Assembly (NCBI GenBank): GCA_024640445.1
Contig: JAHEEZ010000093.1
Span: 1-12,556 of the forward strand
Direction: 5' to 3'
Length of the DNA: 12,556 nucleotides
Origin: Acidobacteriota bacterium
Lineage (GTDB): Bacteria; Acidobacteriota; Blastocatellia; Pyrinomonadales; Pyrinomonadaceae
Below are positions 1 to 5,878 of this stretch, in pieces. Each line of letters starts with the position of its first letter. The stretch's first letter is position 1. The position numbers and the translations under genes were made by a program. Under the pieces are notes generated by a model. The model was not told the DNA's origin. It saw only the letters and a program-made list of their open reading frames with translations, and made no database searches.

Positions 1-1113
1 TCGACAATTGGCGTGTTTGGTTCCGGTCAGCTCGGACGCATGTTCGCCAACGAGGCGCGCAAGCTAGGCTACCGCGTCCACACCTACTCTCCCGTCAGCG
101 ATACGCCCACCGGACACATCGCCGATTTTGAGATCGCCGCTGAATATGGAGAACTTGAACGAGTCAGGGAATTCGCCCGCGCGGTGGATGTAGTTACCTT
201 TGAATTCGAGAACGTCCCTTCGAAGACCATAGAAACCGCCGCCGAATTCGCTCCTGTCCATCCGAAAGGCTCGGTGCTTCACACGACCCAGAACCGGCTC
301 CGCGAAAAGACCTTTCTCTCCGAAAACGGATTTCCCGTCGCGCCTTACAGGTACGTCACGGATCTTCCCGGGCTTCTGCAGGCGGCCGGAGACATCGGGA
401 CTCCCTCAGTGCTAAAGACAGCCGGATTCGGATACGACGGCAAGGGTCAGGCGAAGATCTTGGATATTTCGGAGTGCGAACAGGCTTTTTTGAACATAGG
501 CGAAACGGAAGCGATCCTTGAAGCGTTCGTGGATTTTGAGAAAGAGGTGTCTGTCGTCGCGGCGCGCGACACCAAAGGCAATTTCTCCCATTTCGGGGTC
601 ATCGAAAACGACCACGCGAACCACATACTGGATGTTTCGTTCGCTCCTGCCGAAGTGACAAGCAAACTTCGTGAAGAGGCGATCAGCATCACACGCGGAA
701 TAGCGGAGAGATTCGATTATGTTGGCACTCTATGTATTGAATTTTTCGTAACAAATGAGGGAGATCTGCTCGTGAACGAGATCGCCCCGCGGCCGCACAA
801 TTCGGGGCACCTGACATTCGACGCTTCTGTGACTTGCCAGTTCGAACAGCAGGTTCGCGCTGTCTGCGGACTTCCACTTGGCTCGACAGAACTGATAAGG
901 CCTGCCGCAATGGCTAATCTGTTGGGTGAACTGTGGCAGAACGGCGAACCGGATTGGAAAAGAGTGCTAGAGGATCCGGACGTAAAACTGCACCTGTACG
1001 GGAAGACAGAGGCAAGATCCGGACGAAAGATGGGGCACATCACGGCGATGGCCGATTCCCCACAGGAGGCGGTTAGAATAGTCAAAGCCGCAAGAAATGC
1101 TTTGCTGGATTAG
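1..1113 (+). CDS. purK: N5-carboxyaminoimidazole ribonucleotide synthase, 5'-truncated by window edge
   Basis: PurK is an ATP-grasp enzyme of cytoplasmic purine synthesis that carboxylates aminoimidazole ribonucleotide (AIR) with bicarbonate and ATP to give N5-CAIR. The frame is open from base 1, and the first visible residues (STIGVFGSGQLGRM) are the family's N-terminal nucleotide-fold motif, so only a few residues are missing and the GTG at 13 is not the true start. Visible family landmarks are the ATP-grasp glycine loop TAGFGYDGKGQ, the segment EAFVDFEKEVSVVAARD, and the signature NEIAPRPHNSGHLT followed by CQFEQQVRAVCGLPLG. The 370 visible residues match the usual 360-390. The stop codon overlaps the stop of the convergent membrane-protein gene by 4 bases. 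PurE, its usual partner, would be expected just upstream, outside the window. The family call is secure. Confidence 0.96.
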   Translation, partial: STIGVFGSGQLGRMFANEARKLGYRVHTYSPVSDTPTGHIADFEIAAEYGELERVREFARAVDVVTFEFENVPSKTIETAAEFAPVHPKGSVLHTTQNRLREKTFLSENGFPVAPYRYVTDLPGLLQAAGDIGTPSVLKTAGFGYDGKGQAKILDISECEQAFLNIGETEAILEAFVDFEKEVSVVAARDTKGNFSHFGVIENDHANHILDVSFAPAEVTSKLREEAISITRGIAERFDYVGTLCIEFFVTNEGDLLVNEIAPRPHNSGHLTFDASVTCQFEQQVRAVCGLPLGSTELIRPAAMANLLGELWQNGEPDWKRVLEDPDVKLHLYGKTEARSGRKMGHITAMADSPQEAVRIVKAARNALLD

Positions 1114-1691
1114 TCTTCACCACGCTTATCGCGGCCCCGTCCTGAGCGGCCCCTGCCCTCTTCTTCCTCTTCACCATCTTCGTGTTCTTCTTCTCCGCCT
1201 GTTGCACCAGCTCCGCTGTAGAATTCGGTGTGCCGGATCATTCCGCCGAGCTTGCCGGTATATCCAAGCATCCCCGCACATGCCAACGCGAGAAGAAGTA
1301 TAGAAGGAGCGACCCAAACAGGGTAAGAAGAACCGGAGTCTGAACTCCCCTTTTCCGGAATCAATAGTCTCCAGCCCTTGAAGAGAAGGAAAGCGACGCC
1401 GGACAGCGCGCCTGTGACCAGGATCGCGGCGAGTGCAAAGACCGAGAAGTCGGAGTGAGCGTCGATCGCGTTCTCCGCAACTCCTGCGGTATGTTCGACA
1501 ACTTCTTCGGCCGGTTCACCGGTCAGATAAACGACAATAGCGATAAGGCCAAGTAAGGTGAACGAGAGAAAAGCGGCGGATTTTAGATCATCGCTTCTTC
1601 TCCACATCCCAAGTATCAGGATGGCTATCGCGAAAGGGACGCCTATGATGGGGATGTGATTTGTAACGATGTGCAGATAGGCAGAATCCAT
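1110..1691 (-). CDS. Four-helix membrane protein with charged C-terminal tail, function unknown
   Basis: This 193-residue protein has four hydrophobic segments at about residues 8-29, 38-57, 85-105 and 128-146. They are followed by a cytoplasm-like tail of Glu/Asp (EEEHEDGEEEEE) and then Arg/Gly-rich residues. Conserved-looking histidines sit near the membrane (LHIVTNHIPIIG at the N-terminus, AHSDF before helix 3, GMIRHTE after helix 4). The layout resembles small DUF2231-like membrane proteins, but I cannot assign it firmly. On the minus strand, AGGAGG lies 12 bases before the ATG at 1691, and the gene starts 39 bases after crcB stops, so it is probably the last gene of the glycosyltransferase-rpiA-crcB cluster. 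Its TAA overlaps the purK TAG in convergent orientation. The reading frame is convincing; the function is unknown. Confidence 0.85.
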   Translation of the reverse strand: MDSAYLHIVTNHIPIIGVPFAIAILILGMWRRSDDLKSAAFLSFTLLGLIAIVVYLTGEPAEEVVEHTAGVAENAIDAHSDFSVFALAAILVTGALSGVAFLLFKGWRLLIPEKGSSDSGSSYPVWVAPSILLLALACAGMLGYTGKLGGMIRHTEFYSGAGATGGEEEHEDGEEEEEGRGRSGRGRDKRGED

Positions 1692-1730
1692 GCTCTAACA
1701 GTGCCTCCTAAGATGGAATTGAGACCGATG

Positions 1731-2114
1731 TCAGAGTTTTCTTGCAACCCAGATGCCTAAGATCAACCCGAGAAAACCGAGGAAAAGACTGAGGAATAAA
1801 TAAAGCAAAGAGGTAATGATCTTACCTTCGCGAAAAAGTCCCCATATTTCCAGCTCAAACGTGGAAAATGTCGTGAACGCCCCGAGAAAGCCGACCACGA
1901 CCGCAAATCTCAGGTTGTCGCCAATATCGAGCCTGTCGGTCAGGAGGATAAAGCAGAGCCCGATCAGGAACGAGCCGAACACGTTTATGAAAAAGGTTGG
2001 AAAAGGAAATCCACTGGATGAGTTTTGAAGTGGCGAGATGTTGATCAAATATCTCGCCACCGCGCCGAATGCGCCTCCGGCTGCGATGAATGCGAGTCTG
2101 GTTGCGAAATCCAT
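1731..2114 (-). CDS. crcB: Fluoride ion channel CrcB/FluC
   Basis: This 127-residue, four-helix membrane protein belongs to the Fluc family of dimeric fluoride channels, which lower cytoplasmic fluoride. Family hallmarks are visible: GGAFGAVARY in the first helix, FPFPTFFINVFGSFLIG in the second (the Asn is a pore-lining position in the family), and GFLGAFTTFSTFELE in the third (the central sodium-site and Phe-box region). The length is typical for a homodimer-forming single-domain member. The ATG at 2114 is two codons after an in-frame TGA, which fixes the upstream limit; only a poor GAAG-like ribosome site precedes it. It lies 42 bases downstream of rpiA in the same direction. I see no fluoride riboswitch (no GGNGATGG...CTGATG pattern) in that gap, which instead holds overlapping palindromes. 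Confidence 0.96.
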   Translation of the reverse strand: MDFATRLAFIAAGGAFGAVARYLINISPLQNSSSGFPFPTFFINVFGSFLIGLCFILLTDRLDIGDNLRFAVVVGFLGAFTTFSTFELEIWGLFREGKIITSLLYLFLSLFLGFLGLILGIWVARKL

Positions 2115-2124
2115 TCTTCAATGG

Positions 2125-2142
2125 TCATTGATCAATGATCAA
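2125..2142. repeat. Overlapping palindromes in the rpiA-crcB gap
   Basis: TCATTGATCAATGA (2125-2138) is a perfect 14-base palindrome. It overlaps a second, TTGATCAATGATCAA (2128-2142), which is symmetric around one base. They arise from a tandem ATCAATG unit. The element lies just upstream of crcB on the minus strand. It could be a small operator or an mRNA hairpin; no run of Ts makes it a terminator. The sequence pattern is certain, the role is not. Confidence 0.5.
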
Positions 2143-2156
2143 TGAAGACCTCCAAT

Positions 2157-2846
2157 CTATCCCTCTTCCTCTAATTCGTAGACTTCAACGCCGTCGCTTG
2201 TCCCGATTATCACCAACTCCGCCATATCGAGAAACAGCCCGTTGCATACGACTCCCTCTACGTCGTTAAGAAAATCCGACACGCTGTACGGATCGTCCAT
2301 CAGGCCGAAGTCGGCATCGACAATGTAGTTCTTCTCGTCAGTCAAATAGAAATCCCCGCCGTTCATTCTTATGTGGCCGGTCCCGCCCGCTCCGTCGATC
2401 ATTCTTTTGACGTAGTGAACGGTGAACGGAAGCACCTCCACCGGTATCTTGAACGCGCCGAGTTTGTCGACCAGCTTTGAGGCGTCTCCGATTATGATCT
2501 GCCGGTTTGTGATCCTCGCTACCATCTTCTCCTTCAGAAGCGCGCCGCCGCCGCCCTTGATCAGATTCAGGTCCAGATCGAATTCGTCAGTGCCGTCGAT
2601 CGTCAGGTCGATCTCATCCACATCGTCGATGGAAACAAGGTGTATCCCGAGCGACCTTGCCTGTTCCTCGGTCCGTGAGGAGGTAGGCACGGCGGTCACC
2701 GACAACCCGTTCTTCACCATCTCGCCGATCTCGGCGATCGCGAAATAGGCGGTCGATCCGGTCCCGAGCCCGAGGACCATTCCGTCCTCGACTAACTTAA
2801 CCGCTTCTTGTGCGGCTGCCTGTTTTTCGTTCTTGATGTCGTCCAT
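2157..2846 (-). CDS. rpiA: Ribose-5-phosphate isomerase A
   Basis: RpiA interconverts ribose 5-phosphate and ribulose 5-phosphate in the non-oxidative pentose phosphate pathway. The protein has 229 residues, normal for the family. It shows the phosphate-binding loop GLGTGSTA (about 26-33), the DGTDEFD segment (usually DGADE) carrying the catalytic acid region, and the KGGGGALLKEK loop with the catalytic lysine. IGDASKLV and the C-terminal VVCNGLF motif (usually VVENGLF) follow. The ATG at 2846 comes 9 bases after the glycosyltransferase stop and has no clear Shine-Dalgarno sequence, which suggests translation coupled to the upstream gene. It supplies ribose 5-phosphate for purine synthesis, so proximity to purK is sensible, although the two are transcribed convergently. 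Confidence 0.97.
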   Translation of the reverse strand: MDDIKNEKQAAAQEAVKLVEDGMVLGLGTGSTAYFAIAEIGEMVKNGLSVTAVPTSSRTEEQARSLGIHLVSIDDVDEIDLTIDGTDEFDLDLNLIKGGGGALLKEKMVARITNRQIIIGDASKLVDKLGAFKIPVEVLPFTVHYVKRMIDGAGGTGHIRMNGGDFYLTDEKNYIVDADFGLMDDPYSVSDFLNDVEGVVCNGLFLDMAELVIIGTSDGVEVYELEEEG

Positions 2847-2855
2847 AAACGGTAA

Positions 2856-3545
2856 TTAACGTGAAGGAGTGTAATCTCTTGAAAGGAAGCGCGGCGGAAT
2901 GCCCGCCCAGTAAAGGCTCTGCCTTATTACCCACTTCGTAAATGTCCAGGCGTAACCGTTCGCGAATCTTCGTTCCGATATGGTAATCGGCATCTTCACA
3001 TAAACAAAGCGGCCCTGCCGCTGGAGCCTGTGGGCAAGATCGACATCCTCAAATTTCGGCAGGTCCCGGAAACCGCCGACCGCTTCATAGGTTTCGCGTC
3101 GCGTGAAGATCGCCGATTCTCCGTAGATCAGTCCGGACGAACGTACTTGACCGTAGATCCGGGTCATCAGCCGTGCCCATTTTGATTCGCCTTTGAAGTG
3201 GACTTCAAAATGTCCGCCCGATACCTGATCATTTCGAAGGTATTTCATTATCTGGTTTCCTGATCCCTGGACAGGCCGCGCATCGGCAAAGACGAACCAG
3301 AAAATGTCTCCGGTGGCGTGTTCCACTCCCGCGTGCATTTGAAGGCCCCGGCTCGCTTTACCAACGCTGACGATCTGTGTGTTCTTGATCTTTGCCTGGG
3401 TCTCGGCGATCTCGATCGTCCGGTCGGAACTGCCTCCGTCGACGATGATGAGCTCGGAGACGTTTACGAGACGCGACAGCGCATCGAGCGTTTTGCCGAT
3501 CGTAAGCTCTTCATTATATGTGGGAATTATGACGGAGATTTCCAT
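2856..3545 (-). CDS. Family 2 glycosyltransferase, TIGR04283-like (rSAM/selenodomain-associated transferase 2)
   Basis: This 229-residue GT-A fold glycosyltransferase has SVIIPTYNEELTIGKTL at the N-terminus, the nucleotide-binding VDGGSSDRT (about 35-43) and ASRGLQMHAG (about 64-73). FADARP (about 86-91) sits where the family has its metal-binding acid motif. RIYGQVRSSGLIYGESAIFTRR, GGFRDLPKFEDVDLAHRL and a final SERRFANG follow. The middle and C-terminal motifs match the small GT2 subgroup TIGR04283 better than polysaccharide GT2 enzymes. The sugar donor and acceptor are unknown. It is probably the first gene of the minus-strand cluster, with a candidate promoter at 3587-3616. No strong ribosome site precedes the ATG at 3545; AGGAT about 15 bases upstream is the best. 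Confidence 0.9.
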   Translation of the reverse strand: MEISVIIPTYNEELTIGKTLDALSRLVNVSELIIVDGGSSDRTIEIAETQAKIKNTQIVSVGKASRGLQMHAGVEHATGDIFWFVFADARPVQGSGNQIMKYLRNDQVSGGHFEVHFKGESKWARLMTRIYGQVRSSGLIYGESAIFTRRETYEAVGGFRDLPKFEDVDLAHRLQRQGRFVYVKMPITISERRFANGYAWTFTKWVIRQSLYWAGIPPRFLSRDYTPSR

Positions 3546-3586
3546 TCCGGACGCGCTCTATCCTGCTTGTTTCCGAGGTCGGTAAT

Positions 3587-3616
3587 AAGATAGCAGTATT
3601 CAGCGGGTTTTGTAAC
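3587..3616 (-). promoter_or_regulatory. Possible sigma-70 promoter for the glycosyltransferase-rpiA-crcB cluster
   Basis: Read on the minus strand, GTTACA (3611-3616) and TATCTT (3587-3592) are separated by 18 bases. Each matches four of six consensus positions. The spacing and location about 40 bases before the glycosyltransferase ATG fit. This is a weak match, offered because the gene needs a promoter in this short divergent region. Confidence 0.3.
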
Positions 3617-3653
3617 GGGCGCCTTCGGACCTGATTTGGGCGCCAGCAGAAAG

Positions 3654-3682
3654 TTGCAATATCCATTTCCAGATGGTATAAA
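3654..3682 (+). promoter_or_regulatory. Sigma-70 promoter of tRNA-Asn
   Basis: TTGCAA (3654-3659) and TATAAA (3677-3682) lie exactly 17 bases apart, with four of six and five of six consensus matches. Transcription would begin near 3689, about 30 bases before the mature tRNA. It is among the best promoter matches in the window and lies in the expected place for a tRNA gene. Confidence 0.7.
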
Positions 3683-3689
3683 ATTCATT

Positions 3690-3719
3690 CGCTTTCCGAC
3701 CCGGAAAGCGTCCGTTTTT

Positions 3720-3720
<1 letters not shown>
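3690..3720 (+). terminator. Terminator-like hairpin between tRNA promoter and tRNA body (possible attenuator)
   Basis: Bases 3690-3698 (CGCTTTCCG) pair perfectly with 3702-3710 (CGGAAAGCG) across a 3-base ACC loop. The 9-bp stem is followed by TCCG and six Ts at 3715-3720, the last being the first base of the tRNA. It has the form of an intrinsic terminator, although the four bases between stem and T-tract weaken it. It would form at the very start of the tRNA transcript, so it may be an attenuator or a structured leader removed by RNase P. Confidence 0.55.
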
Positions 3721-3794
<74 letters not shown>

Positions 3795-3810
3795 ATACTC
3801 TCAATAAATT

Positions 3811-3840
3811 ACGGGCACCAATTCGGTGTCCGTTTTTCTT
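3811..3840 (+). terminator. Intrinsic terminator after tRNA-Asn
   Basis: CGGGCACC (3812-3819) pairs with GGTGTCCG (3825-3832), with one G-T pair, around the loop AATTC. A run of five Ts, C and two Ts follows. Distance and form fit termination of the tRNA transcript. Confidence 0.8.
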
Positions 3841-4174
3841 TGTTCTTCTATTTCTCCCTCTAACCCTTTCATGGCCATACTGTCCGGTCGAGACTCATCC
3901 CCCTAATCCCGATGGAGATTCAAGAAGAAAAACCTCCGCTATCTCGAATCAAGGTCAAACTGGTACGAAGTCTGAGTCGCCAAACCAGGGATACTGACGT
4001 ATGACCGAAGAAAGTTGATCACGGGGACCGATCACACGCGTCAGGCGGTTAAGTAGTTTCCGTAAACTCATGACAGAACTCTGCACTAATACCGAGTGAA
4101 CGAATCCTTGTGGTCGGTAAACTTTCACCAAGAGGAGCTCTGACAAGATCGGCAATAATATCCCTGCATCACCA
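3841..4174. other. Gene-free stretch with no recognised feature
   Basis: No open frame here has a ribosome site or a recognisable protein motif. The minus-strand frame extending into this stretch runs antisense through the transposase relic and looks accidental. A 12-base sequence, CAGGCGGTTAAG (4042-4053), recurs at 8063-8074 near the other end of the accessory block. The stretch is probably decayed mobile-element DNA. Confidence 0.4.
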
Positions 4175-4507
4175 ATGTTGATCGGGGAAGTCACCCTGAA
4201 ACACTCAAACGAGTTCAAGTTCGATGTGGTCAGACTGCTCCTCGAGAAAGGGCTCTCGCAGGCGGAAGTGGCGGATCGGCTGGGGATCACTTCCAATTCG
4301 ATAAGCGCCTGGGTCAGGGCGTATAAGAAGGACCAAAAGGACATTCTTCCGGGCAAGGACCATCAGACTCCTGAGCAGGAAAGGATCCGTCAACTTGAGA
4401 AAGAGAACCGCGAGCTGAGGATTGGGTGCAATACCCTAAGAACGACCCCCTCCATTCAACGATTGGTTATCTGGGCCCGGCCGACTATGAAGCAAGAATA
4501 CCTGTGA
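4175..4507 (+). pseudogene. IS3-family OrfA transposase relic
   Basis: Residues about 9-86 of this frame look like the helix-turn-helix and leucine-zipper part of an IS3/IS911-type OrfA: HSNEFKFDVVRLLLEKGLSQ, then AEVADRLGITSNSISAWVRAYKK, then a heptad zipper ending EQERIRQLEKENRELR. The usual next segment (about ERDILKKAxAFFA) is replaced by an unrelated-looking sequence, and there is no OrfB with a DDE catalytic domain anywhere downstream. No ribosome site precedes the ATG. It is therefore a dead fragment. It lies between tRNA-Asn and the RiPP operon and supports the view that this block was acquired or rearranged. Confidence 0.8.
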
Positions 4508-4738
4508 GGGACGTGAGGTTCCGTATGGCGTGACGTTGCAAATTGATCTATCATCCTGATATTAGGTTCATTTTCAATTTGAGCGCTTTATCCTTCTGCG
4601 GAGTATGCAGCAGAAACAGCGAATTAGAGCAGGTTGATGATTTTGGTTCGACCGCGCTATTTAGGGATGTCTAGTGGATCCTGGTCAGACCAGATGATAT
4701 TTGGGTCCCGGCATCGATACAATTACGGAGGTAAAGTA
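4508..4738 (+). other. Upstream region of the RiPP operon
   Basis: No gene is visible. A frame from 4634 reaches into the lipoprotein gene but lacks a ribosome site and coding character. The best promoter guess is TTGATG (4634-4639) with TATTTA (4658-4663), 18 bases apart, and it is weak. A TACAAT at 4718-4723 is a better -10 box but sits too close to the ribosome site to serve the lipoprotein. A long untranslated leader is possible. Confidence 0.3.
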
Positions 4739-5329
4739 ATGAGAAATCGATTATTGATTGGCAGCATCGTGTTATTGAGTATGGTATTTTCCGCGTGCCA
4801 GAATCAAGGGGTTGATAATAAGGCCGCCGTGGATACAAATGCCAATGTGAGCGCTAATACGACAAGTAAGCCGGACGCAAAAACCGTTGAGGAAATTAAA
4901 GAAATGCTGGCTAAGCACGACAAGGCGCTTAATGACAAAGACCTGGATGGTGTGATGGCAACGTACTCTAACAACCCAAACGCGGTCCTGCTTGGCACCG
5001 GTGAAGGTGAAAGGTATGTCGGTACTGATACGATCAGACAGGCTTATACGGAGATCTTCAAGGATTATGACGCCGGAACTCTTGGGATCGAATGTGACTG
5101 GAAGAACGGCGGTGCTGACCCGTCCGGTAATATGGCTTGGGCCGGCGCGAGTTGTAAGTACAAAGATTCACTAAATGGCAAGGCCCGTGAATTTGTAATG
5201 AACGTTTCTGCGGCGTTTGTTAAAGAGGAAGGCGCATGGCATTTTATCGTGCTTCATATGTCTAATGCCCCGAGCGGTCTAAATGCACCTGGCGCAGGGC
5301 CGGCGCCAAGCCCGGAAACGAAAGAATAG
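4739..5329 (+). CDS. DUF4440/SnoaL-like lipoprotein, first gene of the RiPP operon
   Basis: The start at 4739 is set by GGAGG 7 bases upstream; the 196-residue product begins with a lipoprotein signal (basic MRNRLL, hydrophobic IGSIVLLSMVF, lipobox FSAC with Cys20). A low-complexity Asn/Thr/Ala/Lys linker (about 21-50) leads to an NTF2-like domain. Its opening, EEIKEMLAKHDKALNDKDLDG, then YVGTDTIRQAYTEIFKDY and the last strand AFVKEEGAWHFIVLHMS, are typical of the DUF4440/SnoaL superfamily. A Pro/Ala-rich tail ends the protein. It should be membrane-anchored outside the cytoplasm. Such folds bind small ligands or act as enzymes, and no active site can be named here. It is 59 bases before the precursor gene, so it may bind, protect against or localise the exported product; that role is inference. 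Confidence 0.82.
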   Translation: MRNRLLIGSIVLLSMVFSACQNQGVDNKAAVDTNANVSANTTSKPDAKTVEEIKEMLAKHDKALNDKDLDGVMATYSNNPNAVLLGTGEGERYVGTDTIRQAYTEIFKDYDAGTLGIECDWKNGGADPSGNMAWAGASCKYKDSLNGKAREFVMNVSAAFVKEEGAWHFIVLHMSNAPSGLNAPGAGPAPSPETKE

Positions 5330-5350
5330 GGGCCAATTGACCCGGTTCAT

Positions 5351-5370
5351 AGCCAACGTTGGCTATTTTT
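5351..5370 (+). terminator. Weak hairpin plus T-tract between lipoprotein and precursor genes
   Basis: AGCCAACGTTGGCT (5351-5364) is a perfect palindrome that can fold as a 5-bp stem with an ACGT loop, followed by ATTTTT. It is too short to be a strong terminator. It could partly separate lipoprotein expression from precursor expression, or protect an mRNA end. The precursor ribosome site follows 8 bases later. Confidence 0.4.
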
Positions 5371-5388
5371 CCAAATCGGAGGATAACT

Positions 5389-5751
5389 ATGAGTGACGAC
5401 AAAAAACGGGAAGACCACCTGATGGTTCCGGAAGAAGGGGATGTAAAGGAGCAGAAGGACGGAAGATCGCGCCGGGACTTTCTACGCTCTATCGGTAAGT
5501 GGTCGGCAGCGATTATTGGCAGTGCCGTGATCGGCGGATTATTTGAACCGACAAACACTGCAGCATGGGTCAATGGAACGGCGGCTTGGGTCAACGCACG
5601 CGGCGGTTGGATCAACCGTGGCGGCAGTTGGGTAAACCGCTCAGGCGGAGGAGCTACCTGGGTTAACAGGGCTGGCGGTGGTGGTGGTGCTGGTTGGGTT
5701 AACCGAGCAGGCGGCGGTGGTGCTGCCTGGGTCAATCGCAGGGGCTTTTGA
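5389..5751 (+). CDS. Tat-signal RiPP precursor with seven Trp-x-Asn repeats
   Basis: GGAGGA at 5378-5383 fixes the ATG at 5389, giving 120 residues. Residues 1-26 are highly charged. SRRDFLR (27-33) matches the twin-arginine consensus S/T-R-R-x-F-L-K and is followed by a hydrophobic stretch (about 38-52). From residue 58 on, the protein is built of W-V/I-N units with Trp at 60, 67, 74, 81, 91, 103 and 114; most Asn are followed by Arg, and the linkers are Gly/Ala/Ser. Aromatic-x-polar triplets repeated in a Gly-rich core are typical substrates of three-residue-cyclophane radical SAM enzymes (triceptides; GrrA/OscA-like families). The two genes downstream supply such an enzyme and a partner. 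The repeat and Tat motif are seen directly; modification is inferred. No family model could be run, so this may be a known or a new precursor group. Confidence 0.88.
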   Translation: MSDDKKREDHLMVPEEGDVKEQKDGRSRRDFLRSIGKWSAAIIGSAVIGGLFEPTNTAAWVNGTAAWVNARGGWINRGGSWVNRSGGGATWVNRAGGGGGAGWVNRAGGGGAAWVNRRGF

Positions 5752-5782
5752 AAACAAGGTTCTGACGAATTATTCCGTTCCG

Positions 5783-5851
5783 CTGATCGAGACAGTCAGA
5801 GGATGATATCTGATTTAGTTTTGATTCGCGTGCCGATGCTATTTCGATCAG
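5783..5851 (+). repeat. Inverted repeat in the gap between precursor and partner genes
   Basis: CTGATCGA (5783-5790) is the exact reverse complement of TCGATCAG (5844-5851), enclosing 53 bases. It ends 9 bases before the GGAGAGAG ribosome site of the next gene. It could fold in mRNA and set the ratio of precursor to enzymes. There is no T-tract, so it is not a terminator. An 8-bp match over this distance can occur by chance. Confidence 0.3.
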
Positions 5852-5878
5852 GCCAAAGTTGGAGAGAGATGCTATCCA

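Noticed and set aside
2115..2156. Fluoride riboswitch upstream of crcB
   Set aside because: The conserved GGNGATGG and CTGATG elements are absent, and 42 bases are too few for the aptamer plus an expression platform.
3955..4356. Minus-strand frame of 133 codons
   Set aside because: It lies antisense to the transposase relic, is Ser/Leu-rich without domain features, and has no ribosome site.
4634..4738. Upstream extension of the lipoprotein frame
   Set aside because: The ATG at 4739 has a good GGAGG site and begins a proper lipoprotein signal; the extension would bury that signal 35 residues inside the protein.
5262..5735. Pro/Ala-rich minus-strand frame of 157 codons opposite the precursor
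   Set aside because: It is the complement of the GGC/GGT-rich repeat region, which reads as proline and alanine runs; no start site is visible.
5389..5751. Gly-rich cell-wall or silk-like structural protein as an alternative identity of the repeat protein
   Set aside because: Neighbouring radical SAM/SPASM and SPASM-like genes in the same operon, and the invariant Trp-x-Asn triplets, make an enzyme substrate the better explanation, though a structural role after modification remains possible.
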